In this document: piece after piece, positions 1-9,601 of the stretch
How positions within the stretch are numbered: position 1 is the stretch's first letter
Layout of the letters: each line of letters opens with the position of its first letter
Source of the DNA: Verrucomicrobiota bacterium
GTDB taxonomy: Bacteria > Verrucomicrobiota > Verrucomicrobiia > Verrucomicrobiales > Verrucomicrobiaceae
Reading direction: 5' to 3'
Length of the DNA: 52,837 nucleotides
Assembly (NCBI GenBank): GCA_963204975.1
Contig: CAUJJC010000168.1
Coordinates: 1-52,837 of the forward strand
Program-made: the position numbers and the translations under genes
Notes under the pieces: generated by a model
What the model was told of the DNA's origin: nothing
Seen by the model: only the letters and a program-made list of their open reading frames with translations
Databases searched by the model: none

Positions 1-1042
1 CGTCCCAAATCGCTACGCCCATGTGGTAGCGCTGGTGGTTCTCGCTGGCTTTGGAATACCACGCAGTGACGAGCTTGTCATCGGCACGCTGGACGGTGCT
101 TGGGTAGCCGCAGTCGGATTCGAGGGTATTGACGATGCGCACTGGCTCGGTCCAGGTTTTGCCTTCGTCGGCGGTGATTTTGGCGAGCACGCCGGTCTGG
201 CCTTTGATGCGGCTGCCGTAGCTCAAAAGGATGCGTCCATCCTTCAAGCGAACGAGGTGACCATTGATCTCGTTTTTCGCGGTGACGCGATTCGGCTCGC
301 CCCAGGTCACGCCGTCGTCTTCGGAAAGGAAAAGGTCCATGCCTGTCTCACGCGCTGCGGCCATCCAGCGTTTGCCACCGAGGTGGAGGAGAGTGGTTTC
401 GTTGCTCTTCGGGCCGATGGTGCCGGTGCGTTTCCATGTCTTGCCATCGTCATCGCTGCGGAAGTGCCAGGAGCGATAGCCTTTGGTCTTTGTGCTCTTG
501 CTGGGATCGGTGAACTCGCCGCCGTAGCACGAGACATGCAGCGAACCGTCGTCGCCTTGTTTGATGTCGCCGAAGGGAATGTAATGCGTCCAGCCAGCAT
601 CGGGCGCGGGGAATTCTTTGATTTGGGACCACGTCTTGCCGCCATCGCTGCTGCGACAAACCCAGTTGGAGAGGATGTCATCGCGGAAAACGGGCTGTTT
701 CGGCCGCTGCGGCTGCTTCACATCCGTCCAGCCGGAGCAGAGCACGAGCAGGTCGCCGTTCTTCGCGAGTCCGGCAGCCACGTTCATGCGATTCGTGTGC
801 GGCTCGTTTGGCGCGGGGATACCACGCTTCGTCCAAAACTGCCCGTCGGGGCTGTTCCAGCACTCAGCGGCTCCTTCCATCTGTCCGTGGCTCGGTTTAC
901 CGAAGATGGTCGTGTTGATGCTGCCGTCTGGCAGCAGCGTGAGGTTCGGCCACGCGCAGACGTTGTCGATGGCGACAAAGCGCTGGATGTCCTGGGCGAA
1001 GAGAGTGGACGACAGAGCGAGGAGTAGAAGGAACGGTTTCAT
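1..1042 (-). CDS. Secreted sialidase-like BNR/Asp-box protein (3' end outside window)
   Basis: Reading leftward from the ATG whose complement is at 1040-1042 gives MKPFLLLLALSSTLFA, a clear signal peptide, followed by an open frame to the window edge (about 346 residues visible). Four Asp-box motifs (S/T-x-D-x-G-x-T-W) can be read: SSDGGKTW, SDDDGKTW, SEDDGVTW and TADEGKTW. These mark a six-bladed sialidase-type propeller. The visible end reads YHMGVAIWD, so little of the protein should be missing. It is the last visible gene of a leftward operon, 5 bp after the SGNH esterase gene. Family members hydrolyse sialic acid or related glycosides. The actual substrate here is unknown, because Asp-boxes mark the fold and not specificity. 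Confidence 0.85.
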   Translation of the reverse strand, partial: MKPFLLLLALSSTLFAQDIQRFVAIDNVCAWPNLTLLPDGSINTTIFGKPSHGQMEGAAECWNSPDGQFWTKRGIPAPNEPHTNRMNVAAGLAKNGDLLVLCSGWTDVKQPQRPKQPVFRDDILSNWVCRSSDGGKTWSQIKEFPAPDAGWTHYIPFGDIKQGDDGSLHVSCYGGEFTDPSKSTKTKGYRSWHFRSDDDGKTWKRTGTIGPKSNETTLLHLGGKRWMAAARETGMDLFLSEDDGVTWGEPNRVTAKNEINGHLVRLKDGRILLSYGSRIKGQTGVLAKITADEGKTWTEPVRIVNTLESDCGYPSTVQRADDKLVTAWYSKASENHQRYHMGVAIWD

Positions 1043-1047
1043 GAGAG

Positions 1048-2676
1048 TTAGTTGGCGTTTAGATCAGAGAAAAGGACGCACCAGTTCCACAGCGGATACG
1101 GCTTGCCAGCGCGGGTGCCGTAGGTGGCGTCGGCGAAGGTGTGGACGGCAGGTTCGGGATCGGAGTCACGGAGGTTGCCGTAGCTGAACGAACGTTGGGC
1201 AACGATAGATTGCCCGATGGCGAAGGGTTTGCCGTTGCGCAGTTCGCGGGGGTCGTAGTGGAGCATCGTCACGCCTTTTTCTTCGGTCACTCGTCGGATG
1301 GCCACGCGGGTGTTGGGGCCGGTGAGGTTGGTCACTAGAATGGCTCCTTCATCGGTAAGGGGCTTCAGCTTTTCTGCTACGCTGGTGGACAAGGCCAATG
1401 CCTCGTCGTCTCCGTTTTTCGATATGGCACTAATGTTGCCGAGGGCTGTGGTGTAGGGATGACCGTAGCTGATCTTGCAGGGCTGGTTCGCAGGCAACGG
1501 CTTGGCGAGACGAAGGCGGAGCGTCGTGGGGCCAGCGGTTTCGACGGCTGTGAGAGTCAGCAACTGGCCTGATATGTCGCGCACTTGAAACCCGGCCAGC
1601 GAGGTGAAGCCAGCATCGGTGGCAATCTCTTGTCTTGGGAGAAAGCTCGTGTCCACGACGAGTGGCGGACGCGGCACGGTGAACTCGATGAGCACGCTGT
1701 CGCGGGTCATATCGAGCTTCGCGCTCTTTGGACGCAGCGGTTGCCACTGCTCACCGCGATGCAGCACACGATGCATCACCTTGCCGACCTGCTCGCCCCA
1801 CCAGCGTTCGCCATCGGCGGAGAGGTGAATGGGATCACCGTGCCGATCAGGCGGATACAAACTGTTGATCGCACTCGGCACGGCGTAGTGCGGCCCGACC
1901 ATGTGAATGTGCGGATCAGCATCTGCGGCCATGAGTTGGGCATCGCCGGCTGGACCGAGGGTTTGATAAACGAACATCGGCAGTTCACCGGTCTGACCTG
2001 TGATCGCACAAAGGTCAGCAGACCACTGCTTGCGATAGGCGATGAGTTGATCGCGATACCACGCGAGTCCTTCCTTGCGCGGCAACTCCGCATCCCATCG
2101 CGTAGGCATGATGCCGCCCGTGGGGCCACCATTGCCCTCGCCTTGCATCCAATACAGCGCGCCAATACGGAACGAGGTGCCGAGCGACTTCGCCTGCTGC
2201 ATGGCGCGTCGGGCATCGTCCAGACTTGTGAGGTAGTAGCCGCCACCGTGCCTGCGGCTTTCGGGCGTGCGGGGATCGTTGGAGAGATCTGCAATGGAGA
2301 GTTCTTGAATCTGACGTCCACCTTGCCCAGCGCAGGCAACGAGGTGACGTGCAGCGGGCTGCATTACGGAGAGATGATCAGCCAAGCCATTCGCCACGGT
2401 CTCACCGAGACCGCCGTTGGTTTGGGCTGTCAGAGGCACCAACGTGAACTGCTCATCCGGTCGCTTCTCGGGTGTCTCGTTGAGCAACCATGTCCTCACA
2501 CCGCGTTTGAACGCGTAGTTGCCAAAGCCTGTGTCTTTGGGCGTGACCAGCGGTAGCGACTCCGAGCCATCGCAGAGCGACTGCCCCATCAGCCAGATGC
2601 CGACGATGGGCTGCTTATCTGCTGCGTGAATGAAGGCCGCGAGGCTGATGCCCGCGAGACACAGGAGAGGCTTCAT
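1048..2676 (-). CDS. Secreted SGNH esterase, sialate O-acetylesterase-like
   Basis: A 542-residue protein with a signal peptide (about residues 1-18, ending HAA). The nucleophile block is GQSLCDG at 31-37 (Ser33), the conserved WMQGE box is at 176-180, and a DPIH (D-x-x-H) block at 281-284 completes an SGNH catalytic set. This combination matches the sialic-acid-specific acetylesterase (SASA, DUF303) family, which removes O-acetyl groups from sialic acid or plant polysaccharides. A C-terminal region of about 200 residues is probably beta-sandwich. The gene starts 3 bp after the glycosidase-like gene and ends 5 bp before the sialidase gene. The pairing makes sense, since deacetylation often has to precede sialidase cleavage. 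The exact substrate is inference. Confidence 0.8.
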   Translation of the reverse strand: MKPLLCLAGISLAAFIHAADKQPIVGIWLMGQSLCDGSESLPLVTPKDTGFGNYAFKRGVRTWLLNETPEKRPDEQFTLVPLTAQTNGGLGETVANGLADHLSVMQPAARHLVACAGQGGRQIQELSIADLSNDPRTPESRRHGGGYYLTSLDDARRAMQQAKSLGTSFRIGALYWMQGEGNGGPTGGIMPTRWDAELPRKEGLAWYRDQLIAYRKQWSADLCAITGQTGELPMFVYQTLGPAGDAQLMAADADPHIHMVGPHYAVPSAINSLYPPDRHGDPIHLSADGERWWGEQVGKVMHRVLHRGEQWQPLRPKSAKLDMTRDSVLIEFTVPRPPLVVDTSFLPRQEIATDAGFTSLAGFQVRDISGQLLTLTAVETAGPTTLRLRLAKPLPANQPCKISYGHPYTTALGNISAISKNGDDEALALSTSVAEKLKPLTDEGAILVTNLTGPNTRVAIRRVTEEKGVTMLHYDPRELRNGKPFAIGQSIVAQRSFSYGNLRDSDPEPAVHTFADATYGTRAGKPYPLWNWCVLFSDLNAN

Positions 2677-2679
2677 GGA

Positions 2680-4152
2680 CTACTTCGTGAACTGGAAGGA
2701 GAAGATGTCGGCGTCCTTCATCGAGATACGCAGACGGACGGGCTTGCCAGCGAGCGAGCTGACATCGGTGCCGGATTTCCAGCTCACACGGCGGTCAATC
2801 TCATTGCCGATTTGCGTCACCGCATCGTCGATGGAGAAGCCGGGGATCGGTTTGCCTTCGGCATCTTCAAAGCCGATCTTCACACCACCAGCAGCGGACG
2901 TGGAGAAGTTTAGCGACAGCTCGCGACCATCAAAGATGAACGGCTTCGTGATGGCATGACCGCCGGCATACGGACAGTGCAAGGACGCGAAACCATCGGT
3001 GCGCAGCGAGTAGCGACGCAGGTGCGCGGTGGGTTGTGCGTAGTCTTGATTCACGAAGACGGACATCTCGTTGGCACCTGTGGGCACCACATTGAGCGCA
3101 GGGTAGTTGGTGCGCGAAACCCAGTTCTGCGCACCGATGCCGCCCTTGATAAAGCCTTCCAAAAAGGTGCGGTCGAAGTGGCCGAGATGCTCCTTGCCCT
3201 CAATCGGACGCGTGGTCATGAAGATGGCGTCCGAGGTGTCCTTGAAGTAGCCCGGGTTCACGTTGATCGCTTTGGCTTGCTCGTCCGTGAGCACCTGACG
3301 CTTTGGCATAAAGCGCGCGGCGATGGCCACATATTGATGCGGTGCGCGGAAGTAGGCGTGGGTTTGATTCGTGTAGAGGTGCTCAATGGGCGCTTCCATC
3401 TCGGGGTTGCGATACTCAAGCAGCACGGGTGCCGACCACTTGATGAAGTCCGTGCTCTCACTGCGCACGATGCGACGAATGCTTTTTTCAAAGACCCGAT
3501 AGTAGGCCACATACTTGCCCTCAGCCTCTGACCAAAACGGGACGTTCTGCGAGTCGAACATGTATTTGTAGGGAACCATCGCCTGCGTGATCACCGCCGC
3601 ATCCGTCATCTTTTGCCAGCGATAGCCGTCGGGCGATTTCCACGCGAACAAACCACCTCCCTGCATCGTGCCGCCGAGCGCCTTGAAGCGTTCGTCCGCC
3701 GGCACTCCAGGACGCAGATCGCGGAAGGGGCTGAAGTTGTGCGTGGATTGGTTCGCATTCATCAGCACCACGTTGTTTTGCTTGGTGCCCATCACTTCAT
3801 AGATGCCTAGCTCCGGCTTCGTCCAGGTGCGGCCATCCGTGGACTCCGCGCAGCAGGTGAGTTCTTCCTCGCTGCCATCTTTGTTCGCCACGGCTTTGCC
3901 ACGATAATAGGCGCGCAGGCGTCCGTCTTCGAGCGTCAGGATCGTGGCATAGCCGCTGAAGAGACCTTCCCAAGGTTTGTCGAACTTGAATGCCACGCCC
4001 TCGTCGCGTGGTGTCTGGAGTCGTAGCTCGGTGCGGCTCAGGGTATCGATGAGGAAGCGATCCACGAACAGCTCGCGGCGACTGCCGATGTTAATAGGTT
4101 CGGCGGCTTGTGAGCCAAGGGATAGCGCCAGGAGGAGGACGATGCGTTTCAT
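2680..4152 (-). CDS. Secreted five-bladed-propeller glycoside hydrolase-like protein
   Basis: The start was set at the ATG complementary to 4150-4152, because it begins the signal peptide MKRIVLLLALSLGSQAA; the longer frame upstream overlaps the preceding gene. The product is 490 residues. The segment RRELFVDRFLID after the signal is typical of PVC-group proteins that resemble the catalytic propeller of GH32/GH43 enzymes. A C-terminal beta-sandwich-like part follows (about residues 390-490). The start codon overlaps the stop of the upstream esterase gene as ATGA, indicating translational coupling. I cannot assign catalytic residues with certainty, so the glycosidase role rests on fold resemblance and operon context. 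Confidence 0.6.
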   Translation of the reverse strand: MKRIVLLLALSLGSQAAEPINIGSRRELFVDRFLIDTLSRTELRLQTPRDEGVAFKFDKPWEGLFSGYATILTLEDGRLRAYYRGKAVANKDGSEEELTCCAESTDGRTWTKPELGIYEVMGTKQNNVVLMNANQSTHNFSPFRDLRPGVPADERFKALGGTMQGGGLFAWKSPDGYRWQKMTDAAVITQAMVPYKYMFDSQNVPFWSEAEGKYVAYYRVFEKSIRRIVRSESTDFIKWSAPVLLEYRNPEMEAPIEHLYTNQTHAYFRAPHQYVAIAARFMPKRQVLTDEQAKAINVNPGYFKDTSDAIFMTTRPIEGKEHLGHFDRTFLEGFIKGGIGAQNWVSRTNYPALNVVPTGANEMSVFVNQDYAQPTAHLRRYSLRTDGFASLHCPYAGGHAITKPFIFDGRELSLNFSTSAAGGVKIGFEDAEGKPIPGFSIDDAVTQIGNEIDRRVSWKSGTDVSSLAGKPVRLRISMKDADIFSFQFTK

Positions 4153-5618
4153 GGTGTGACTGATAGTAGATTCTGAAGAAGGATTTCTTGCATCGTCGTC
4201 TCCGGTTTGCCGTCGAGCGGATGCCGAACCTCGCATTTCACGCCGAGGGGCTTCAAAGTGTCCTGGAGCATCAAACCAAGCACCGCGCTGTGCGTGGGAT
4301 CCTTCTGCGGCTCGCCTTGGACGGGTGGTTTGTCTTCTTTGGTGGTCAAAAGGACCGCGAAAGGGTCATCCGCGCTCGCGTGGGACATCGGTGACCATTT
4401 GTGGAGATCGGTGAGGTGCTTGTCCCGGTTCGCGAGGAAGGGCGCGAAGGTCTCTTTTCGGGTTTTGCCGATGTAGCCGAAGGCGTGGCCGCCGTATTCG
4501 CTGTTCGGGATCCATTCGACGAGCTGTTTCGGATCAAGCGAGGGCTGTGGAGCTTTCGTGACGGTGAAAAGCACCCGCGTGGACTCGCGGCTGATGGGAT
4601 CAGTCGCTTGCGCATCGGCCATGTCGTCGTGCATCGCCAGCCAGAGGCTGGAGCAGCCACCGGCGCTCACGCCGCTCGCGGCGATGCGTGTTTTGTTGAG
4701 GTTCCACTCGCTAGCTTTCGAGCGCAGATGCTGCAAAGCACGCGCCGCATCCATCAGCGGCCATTGCAGCGGCGGCGTGACCTTCGCGGCGTTCGCATCG
4801 GCGAGGAAGCGGTAGTTGATCGAGGCCACGGAGATGCCGACATCGAGAAACGCATGCACATCGAGATGCTGATGGATGTCCGTCTTGTCCTGCGCACCCC
4901 AACCGCCGCCGTGGATGTAAAACACGACCGGCGTCGGCTTCGCGGACTTCGTGAGCCACACATCCATCGTCTGGCGAAAATGCGGACCGTAAGCCTCATC
5001 GGCGAAGGTCGCTGGCGTGGCATCGGCTTCGTCGGTGGCGTAGAGTTTGCGAACGGCGGCGGGCGGCATCCAAAGTGGATTGGCCGAGGCATCCAACAGC
5101 TTCGCGAGCACCGAATCGGCTCCTGCTGCCGCTATGTCGAGTTGCTCGACCGGATGGTATTCATCGATCACAGCCTGCAATAACCCGCCGGCCTCTCCGC
5201 TCTCGCCCGACGAGGCACGAGGGTAAAACATCGCCAACGGATTCACGCATGGCATGATGAGCACGACGTTCTTCTTTCGTGTCTCCACGGCGACCGGATC
5301 ATCGCTCAGACACCACTCGGAGAAAGCCAAGGCCCGCAGCATGCTTGACCGGTCTGGGTCGCTTGGCGGTGTGGTCACGAGGCGCACCTGCTTGCCCGTG
5401 TTCTTCACCTTCGGATCGGTGATCTTCAGCAAATACACCGGCATGTTCTGCCCGCTCATCCCGCGCGATTCGAGCACCGCGACCTTCGGAAAGGCCTTCC
5501 GCCAATGCGCCAGCGTGCCCGCATACTCCTCCCAGGTCAGCCGATGCATCGGCGCATGCTTTTCCTGTGCCGCGAGAGGCGAAACGAGCACGAGCAGGGC
5601 AATGGCGAGGTGTTTCAT
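4149..5618 (-). CDS. M14-like domain fused to alpha/beta-hydrolase (esterase)
   Basis: The start at 5618 (MKHLAIALLVLVSPLAAQ) gives a signal peptide and a 489-residue product. Residues about 25-175 resemble the N-terminal part of M14 zinc carboxypeptidases (ESRGMSGQNMPVYLLKITDP, then NVVLIMPCVNPLAMF). Where M14 enzymes have their H-x-x-E zinc ligands this protein reads TPPSDPDRSS, so zinc binding looks lost. Residues about 180-489 form an alpha/beta hydrolase of the carboxylesterase/HSL type: oxyanion HGGGW at 236-240, nucleophile elbow GVSAG at 316-320 (Ser318), and a late DPTH likely supplying the histidine. The protein is probably a secreted esterase acting on acylated glycans. It is the first gene of the leftward operon, 91 bp from the divergent PSD1 gene. 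Confidence 0.75.
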   Translation of the reverse strand: MKHLAIALLVLVSPLAAQEKHAPMHRLTWEEYAGTLAHWRKAFPKVAVLESRGMSGQNMPVYLLKITDPKVKNTGKQVRLVTTPPSDPDRSSMLRALAFSEWCLSDDPVAVETRKKNVVLIMPCVNPLAMFYPRASSGESGEAGGLLQAVIDEYHPVEQLDIAAAGADSVLAKLLDASANPLWMPPAAVRKLYATDEADATPATFADEAYGPHFRQTMDVWLTKSAKPTPVVFYIHGGGWGAQDKTDIHQHLDVHAFLDVGISVASINYRFLADANAAKVTPPLQWPLMDAARALQHLRSKASEWNLNKTRIAASGVSAGGCSSLWLAMHDDMADAQATDPISRESTRVLFTVTKAPQPSLDPKQLVEWIPNSEYGGHAFGYIGKTRKETFAPFLANRDKHLTDLHKWSPMSHASADDPFAVLLTTKEDKPPVQGEPQKDPTHSAVLGLMLQDTLKPLGVKCEVRHPLDGKPETTMQEILLQNLLSVTP

Positions 5619-5709
5619 GAAGGACCGGCACAAAACGCGGTTCGCAGGCCTATTCTCCCGCTGGTGTGTTTGGCGTGAAAAGGGTCCGCTGCATGCCCGT
5701 AAAGCTCTC
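5619..5709. promoter_or_regulatory. Divergent intergenic region between esterase operon and PSD1 gene
   Basis: Only 91 bp separate the two divergent starts, so promoters and ribosome-binding sites for both directions must lie here or inside the neighbouring genes. I see no convincing -35/-10 pair and no strong Shine-Dalgarno sequence. Confidence 0.3.
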
Positions 5710-8466
5710 GTGCCGTTCATCCGCCTGATTTTCGCCCTGCTCACCACTTCCGCTCTCGCCGCGCCGGTCGATTTCGTGCGTGAGGTGAGGCCGATCTTGG
5801 AAAAGCACTGCCTGGAATGCCACGGCGAGAAAAAACAGAAATCCGGGCTGCGCCTCGACATCAAATCCGAAGCCTTCAAAGGCGGCGACAACCATGCGCC
5901 GGACATCGTGCCCGGAAAAGTCTCTGAAAGCCCGCTGGTGCACTTTTTGACCTCGGATGATGAAGACGAGGTGATGCCGCCCAAAGGCAAACTGCCCGCC
6001 ATAGACATCGAGACGCTCACGCGATGGATCAACGAAGGCGCGAAATGGCCGGACGGCATCGACAAAGCGAAGGTCGAGGACAAACGCGATCATTGGGCGT
6101 TCAAAGTGGTTTCGGCTTCAGCCGAAAAGATGCGGCTAAAGCCGCAGCCACTTTCCATCGACACCTTCATCGACGCGAAACTCACCGAGAAAGGCCTTCA
6201 CCGCGCCCCACCCGCCGATCCGGTGACATGGCTCCGCCGCGTGACCTTCGATCTCACTGGGCTGCCGCCGACGCCGGAGGAAGTCGCTGCGTTCTTGAAG
6301 GACAAAGACCACGCCGCCGTCGTCGAGCGTCTGCTGGGCTCGCCGCGCTATGGCGAGCACTGGGCGCAGCATTGGCTGGATGTGGTGCGCTACGCGGACA
6401 CGCATGGCTTTGAAGTGAATACCGAGCGCCCGAATGCGTGGCCGTATCGCGATTACGTGATCCGCGCCTTCAACAGCGACACGCCGTATGATCGCTTTAT
6501 CCAGGAGCAGATCGTCGGCGATGCGATGGGGGTGGATGCGGCCACGGGCTTCCTCGTGACGGCGTCCGTTTTGCTGCCGGGACAGATTGGCAAGGATGAG
6601 CCCTCGAAGCGGCTCGCCCGGCAGGATTCCATCGACGAGATGGTCGTGAACATCGGCCAGACCTTTCTCGGGCTCAGCATCGGCTGCGCACGTTGCCACG
6701 ATCACAAGTTCGATCCCATCACCGCCAAGGACTACTACGCGATGCAGGCCTTCGTGGCGGGTGTGGAGTATGGCGAGCGCGATCTACGCACGCCGGAGGC
6801 TCTCGCGGCTCGAGAACGCCTGAACGAGGTCAAAGCGAAGCTCGCCGAGCTCGACAAGCAGCTCTCGCGTTTCGTTCCGCTGGCCAAATCCGGCGTGAAA
6901 CGCCCGATGGTGGACCCTCGCGAAAATCGCGACCGTTTCATGCCGGTGAAGGCCAAGCGTGTGCGCTTCACCATTCGCGATACGAACAACCTCGAGCCCT
7001 GCATCGACGAATTCGAGGTCTTCACCACCACAGGCGAAAACATCGCGCTGAATGCTTCGGAGACGGTTTCGGGCGAAAAAGTCAGCGCGGACCGTCATGA
7101 GCAGCGATTCGTGAATGACGGCCACTACGGCAACTCGCGCAGTTGGATGTCGAACGAGGTCGGCAAGGGCTGGGTGATGGTCGAGTTCAGCGGCGAGCAC
7201 GAGATTGATCGCGTCGTCTGGAGTCGCGACCGGCAGGGGAAGTTCAAGGACCGGCTCGCCACGAGTTATGTGATAGAGGTTGCGGATGCCTCAGGCACTT
7301 GGAAGACGGTGGCGGACTCCGATGACCGGCAGCGCTTTGACACGCGGGATCGCACGCAGCCTGCGTTTTCCACCCAAGGCCTCCGAAAAGAAGAAGTGGC
7401 CGAAGCCAAGCGCCTGCTCGATCAAAAACGGCCGCTCGATGAGGAACTCCAACGCCTGGATGCCGCACAAAAAGTCTTCGCCGGCACCTTCCGCACGCCG
7501 GATGACATCCACGTGCTCAATCGCGGCGATCCCGAGCAGCCGAAGGAACCCGTCGCGCCTGCGGTGCTCAGCGCCTTGGGCGATTTGAAGCTCGCGAAGG
7601 AAACGCCCGAGCAGCAGCGGCGCCTCGCGCTTGCGAAGTGGATCGCCAGCCCGCAGAATCCGCTCACCGCCCGCGTGATGGTGAATCGCCTCTGGCAAGG
7701 CCACTTCGGCACCGGCTTGGTCGAGACACCGAGTGATTTTGGCCGCATGGGCATGAAACCCACGCACCCGGAATTGCTCGACTGGCTCGCGGCGGAGTTC
7801 ATCCGCAGCGGCTGGAGTGTGAAGCAGATGCACCGGCTCATCGTGATGAGTGAGGCGTATCGACAAAGTGGTTTCGGCTTTAGCCGAAATGATGCGGCTA
7901 AAGCCGCAGCCACTTTAGATTCCGAATCTCGCCTCCTCTGGCGCTTCCCCTCCCGTCGTCTCGATGCCGAGGTCATTCGCGACTCGATGCTGGCCGTCAG
8001 CGGCTTGCTGGACCTCAAGATGCACGGTCGCGGCTTCAACCTCTTCGACAAACGCGGCGGACTGACCGGCTTTGAGCCCGTGGAGACGCTCACGCCGGAA
8101 AACACGCGGCGCATGATTTACGCGCACAAAGTCCGTCGCGAGCCCGAGGCCGTATTCGGAGCCTTTGACTGCCCGGATGCCGGACAAAGCACCGCCGTTC
8201 GCCGCAGCAGCACCACACCGATTCAGGCGCTCAACCTCTTCAACAGCCGCTTCACCCTCGAAACCGCATCCGCCTTTGCCAAACGAGCGCAAAAAGAGGC
8301 CGGAGCGGACATCGCCGCGCAAATCACCCAGGCCTACCAACTCGCGCTCAATCGCCCCCCGAGCACCGACGAGCTACGTGAGGCCACGCCTGAAGTCCGC
8401 GAGCATGGCCTCGCCGTGCTCTGCCGCGCGTTGTTCAACTCGAACGAGTTTCTCTTCCTGCCGTAG
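5710..8466 (+). CDS. PSD1 / planctomycete cytochrome C domain protein (DUF1549-DUF1553)
   Basis: The frame is open further upstream, but the GTG at 5710 is the only start that yields a proper signal peptide ([17 protein letters not shown]). The product is 918 residues. A c-type haem motif C-L-E-C-H lies at 34-38, followed by the DUF1549 region ([25 protein letters not shown]), a second CxxCH (CARCH, 326-330), a discoidin-like insertion at about 415-540 ([10 protein letters not shown] through a jelly-roll-like stretch), and DUF1553 ([32 protein letters not shown]). PSD1 proteins are abundant in PVC bacteria and usually pair with a DUF1501 protein, here encoded one gene downstream. They are thought to act in exported polysaccharide breakdown, with biochemistry largely unproven. 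Two copies of a 52-bp palindromic repeat lie inside the reading frame. Confidence 0.88.
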   Translation: MPFIRLIFALLTTSALAAPVDFVREVRPILEKHCLECHGEKKQKSGLRLDIKSEAFKGGDNHAPDIVPGKVSESPLVHFLTSDDEDEVMPPKGKLPAIDIETLTRWINEGAKWPDGIDKAKVEDKRDHWAFKVVSASAEKMRLKPQPLSIDTFIDAKLTEKGLHRAPPADPVTWLRRVTFDLTGLPPTPEEVAAFLKDKDHAAVVERLLGSPRYGEHWAQHWLDVVRYADTHGFEVNTERPNAWPYRDYVIRAFNSDTPYDRFIQEQIVGDAMGVDAATGFLVTASVLLPGQIGKDEPSKRLARQDSIDEMVVNIGQTFLGLSIGCARCHDHKFDPITAKDYYAMQAFVAGVEYGERDLRTPEALAARERLNEVKAKLAELDKQLSRFVPLAKSGVKRPMVDPRENRDRFMPVKAKRVRFTIRDTNNLEPCIDEFEVFTTTGENIALNASETVSGEKVSADRHEQRFVNDGHYGNSRSWMSNEVGKGWVMVEFSGEHEIDRVVWSRDRQGKFKDRLATSYVIEVADASGTWKTVADSDDRQRFDTRDRTQPAFSTQGLRKEEVAEAKRLLDQKRPLDEELQRLDAAQKVFAGTFRTPDDIHVLNRGDPEQPKEPVAPAVLSALGDLKLAKETPEQQRRLALAKWIASPQNPLTARVMVNRLWQGHFGTGLVETPSDFGRMGMKPTHPELLDWLAAEFIRSGWSVKQMHRLIVMSEAYRQSGFGFSRNDAAKAAATLDSESRLLWRFPSRRLDAEVIRDSMLAVSGLLDLKMHGRGFNLFDKRGGLTGFEPVETLTPENTRRMIYAHKVRREPEAVFGAFDCPDAGQSTAVRRSSTTPIQALNLFNSRFTLETASAFAKRAQKEAGADIAAQITQAYQLALNRPPSTDELREATPEVREHGLAVLCRALFNSNEFLFLP
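6103..6154. repeat. 52-bp nested palindromic repeat, copy 1, inside PSD1 gene
   Basis: The element is bounded by AAAGTGG and its complement CCACTTT. It contains two inner palindromes, TTCGGCTTCAGCCGAA and GCGGCTAAAGCCGC. It is read in frame as part of PSD1 residues 132-149 without creating a stop. It differs from the copy at 7865-7916 at 2 of 52 positions. Confidence 0.8.
7865..7916. repeat. 52-bp nested palindromic repeat, copy 2, inside PSD1 gene
   Basis: The architecture is the same as in copy 1, with terminal AAAGTGG/CCACTTT and inner palindromes TTCGGCTTTAGCCGAA and GCGGCTAAAGCCGC. Here it is translated in a different phase ([16 protein letters not shown], near residues 719-736). The shared sequence therefore reflects DNA-level duplication or insertion and not a repeated protein motif. 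Confidence 0.8.
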
Positions 8467-8515
8467 CGCCGAGTTCATTGGCTTGATGAATCAATCGGAG
8501 ATAGGAAGAGCCTTC

Positions 8516-9562
8516 ATGAACAGGGATTCACTCGCACCACCCTTCCGCCACGGAGGTCCGCTTGGCCGCGCACGTTTCAAAGTGCGGCCGGAGGACTTCG
8601 TCGTGGAGGAATTGCTCGGCTTTGAGCCCTCAGGCGAGGGTGAGCACTGCCTCGTGTGGGTGGAAAAGCGCGACCTCGACAGCAACACTGCCGGTGCACG
8701 CCTCGCCGATGCACTTGGGCTGCGTCGGAGGCTCGTCAGTCATTGCGGCCTGAAGGATCGCCATGCCGTGACGCGGCAGTGGTTCAGTCTGCACATGCCC
8801 GGACAGCCTTCACCGGAGCCCGCCGCGCTCGAATCCGAAGGCCTCCGCGTGCTGCGCATCACTCGAAACACGCGCAAACTGCGGCGAGGCATTCATTTCG
8901 GCAATCGCTTCACCATCCGGCTGCGCGAGCCATCGTTTGATTTCGCCTCCGCGCAGCAGCGCTGGCAGCAAATCGTTTCCGAAGGCGTGCCAAACCTCTT
9001 TGGCGAGCAGCGCTTCGGTCATGAAGGCCGCAACGTCGAAAAAGCGCTCGCCATGTTTCGCGGCGAGTTCACGCCGGGGGATCGGCTGCTGCGTGGCCTG
9101 TTGCTTTCCAGCGTGCGCAGCCATCTTTTCAACGCGGTGATCGCGGAGCGAATGATGCGCGGCATTTGGGATCAGCCGCTTGCGGGCGAAGTGTATGGCT
9201 TTCCCGACAACGGCACGCTCCTGCTCATCCCCAACCAACGCGGCGATGAAGCTCAACGCTTCGCGGAAAGCAAAGTCGAGCTCACCGCGCCGCTGTGGGG
9301 CGGTGGCGAGCTTTACAGCGCCGATGATGTGCAAGCGCTGGAGATGGAGGTCGCCTCACGCTTCCCCGAGCTCACCGCAGGCCTCGAAGCCGCCGGTTTG
9401 CGTCAGGAACGCCGCGTGATGCGGCTGCGCCCGATAAATCCCGCGCTCATCGCGCTGCCGGATGGCGATTCGCAGCTCACCTTTGATCTGCCACGCGGGA
9501 CCTATGCTACCACCGTGCTTCGCGAACTCGCGGAGCTCGAAGAAACGCGAGAAACTCCGTAA
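8516..9562 (+). CDS. truD: tRNA pseudouridine(13) synthase TruD
   Basis: TruD converts U13 of certain tRNAs to pseudouridine in the cytoplasm. The 348-residue product shows the family hallmarks: FKVRPEDFVVEELLGF near the N-terminus, the catalytic GLKDRHAVTRQWFSL block (the conserved Asp lies in KDR), NLFGEQRFGHEGRN, and a C-terminal LPRGTYATTVLRE. The ATG at 8516 was chosen over the in-frame ATG at 8486 because an AGGAAG sequence lies 7 bp upstream of it. The gene sits 49 bp after PSD1 and 39 bp before the DUF1501 gene, splitting a pair that is normally adjacent. No signal peptide is present, in contrast to both neighbours. Confidence 0.93.
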   Translation: MNRDSLAPPFRHGGPLGRARFKVRPEDFVVEELLGFEPSGEGEHCLVWVEKRDLDSNTAGARLADALGLRRRLVSHCGLKDRHAVTRQWFSLHMPGQPSPEPAALESEGLRVLRITRNTRKLRRGIHFGNRFTIRLREPSFDFASAQQRWQQIVSEGVPNLFGEQRFGHEGRNVEKALAMFRGEFTPGDRLLRGLLLSSVRSHLFNAVIAERMMRGIWDQPLAGEVYGFPDNGTLLLIPNQRGDEAQRFAESKVELTAPLWGGGELYSADDVQALEMEVASRFPELTAGLEAAGLRQERRVMRLRPINPALIALPDGDSQLTFDLPRGTYATTVLRELAELEETRETP

Positions 9563-9601
9563 CATGTGGCCGCGCCGGGGAGATTAACTCGTGCCCATTC
9601 G

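Noticed and set aside
1585-2556. 323-residue frame on the + strand opposite the SGNH esterase
   Set aside because: The minus-strand frame carries a signal peptide and SGNH motifs; the + frame lacks recognisable features.
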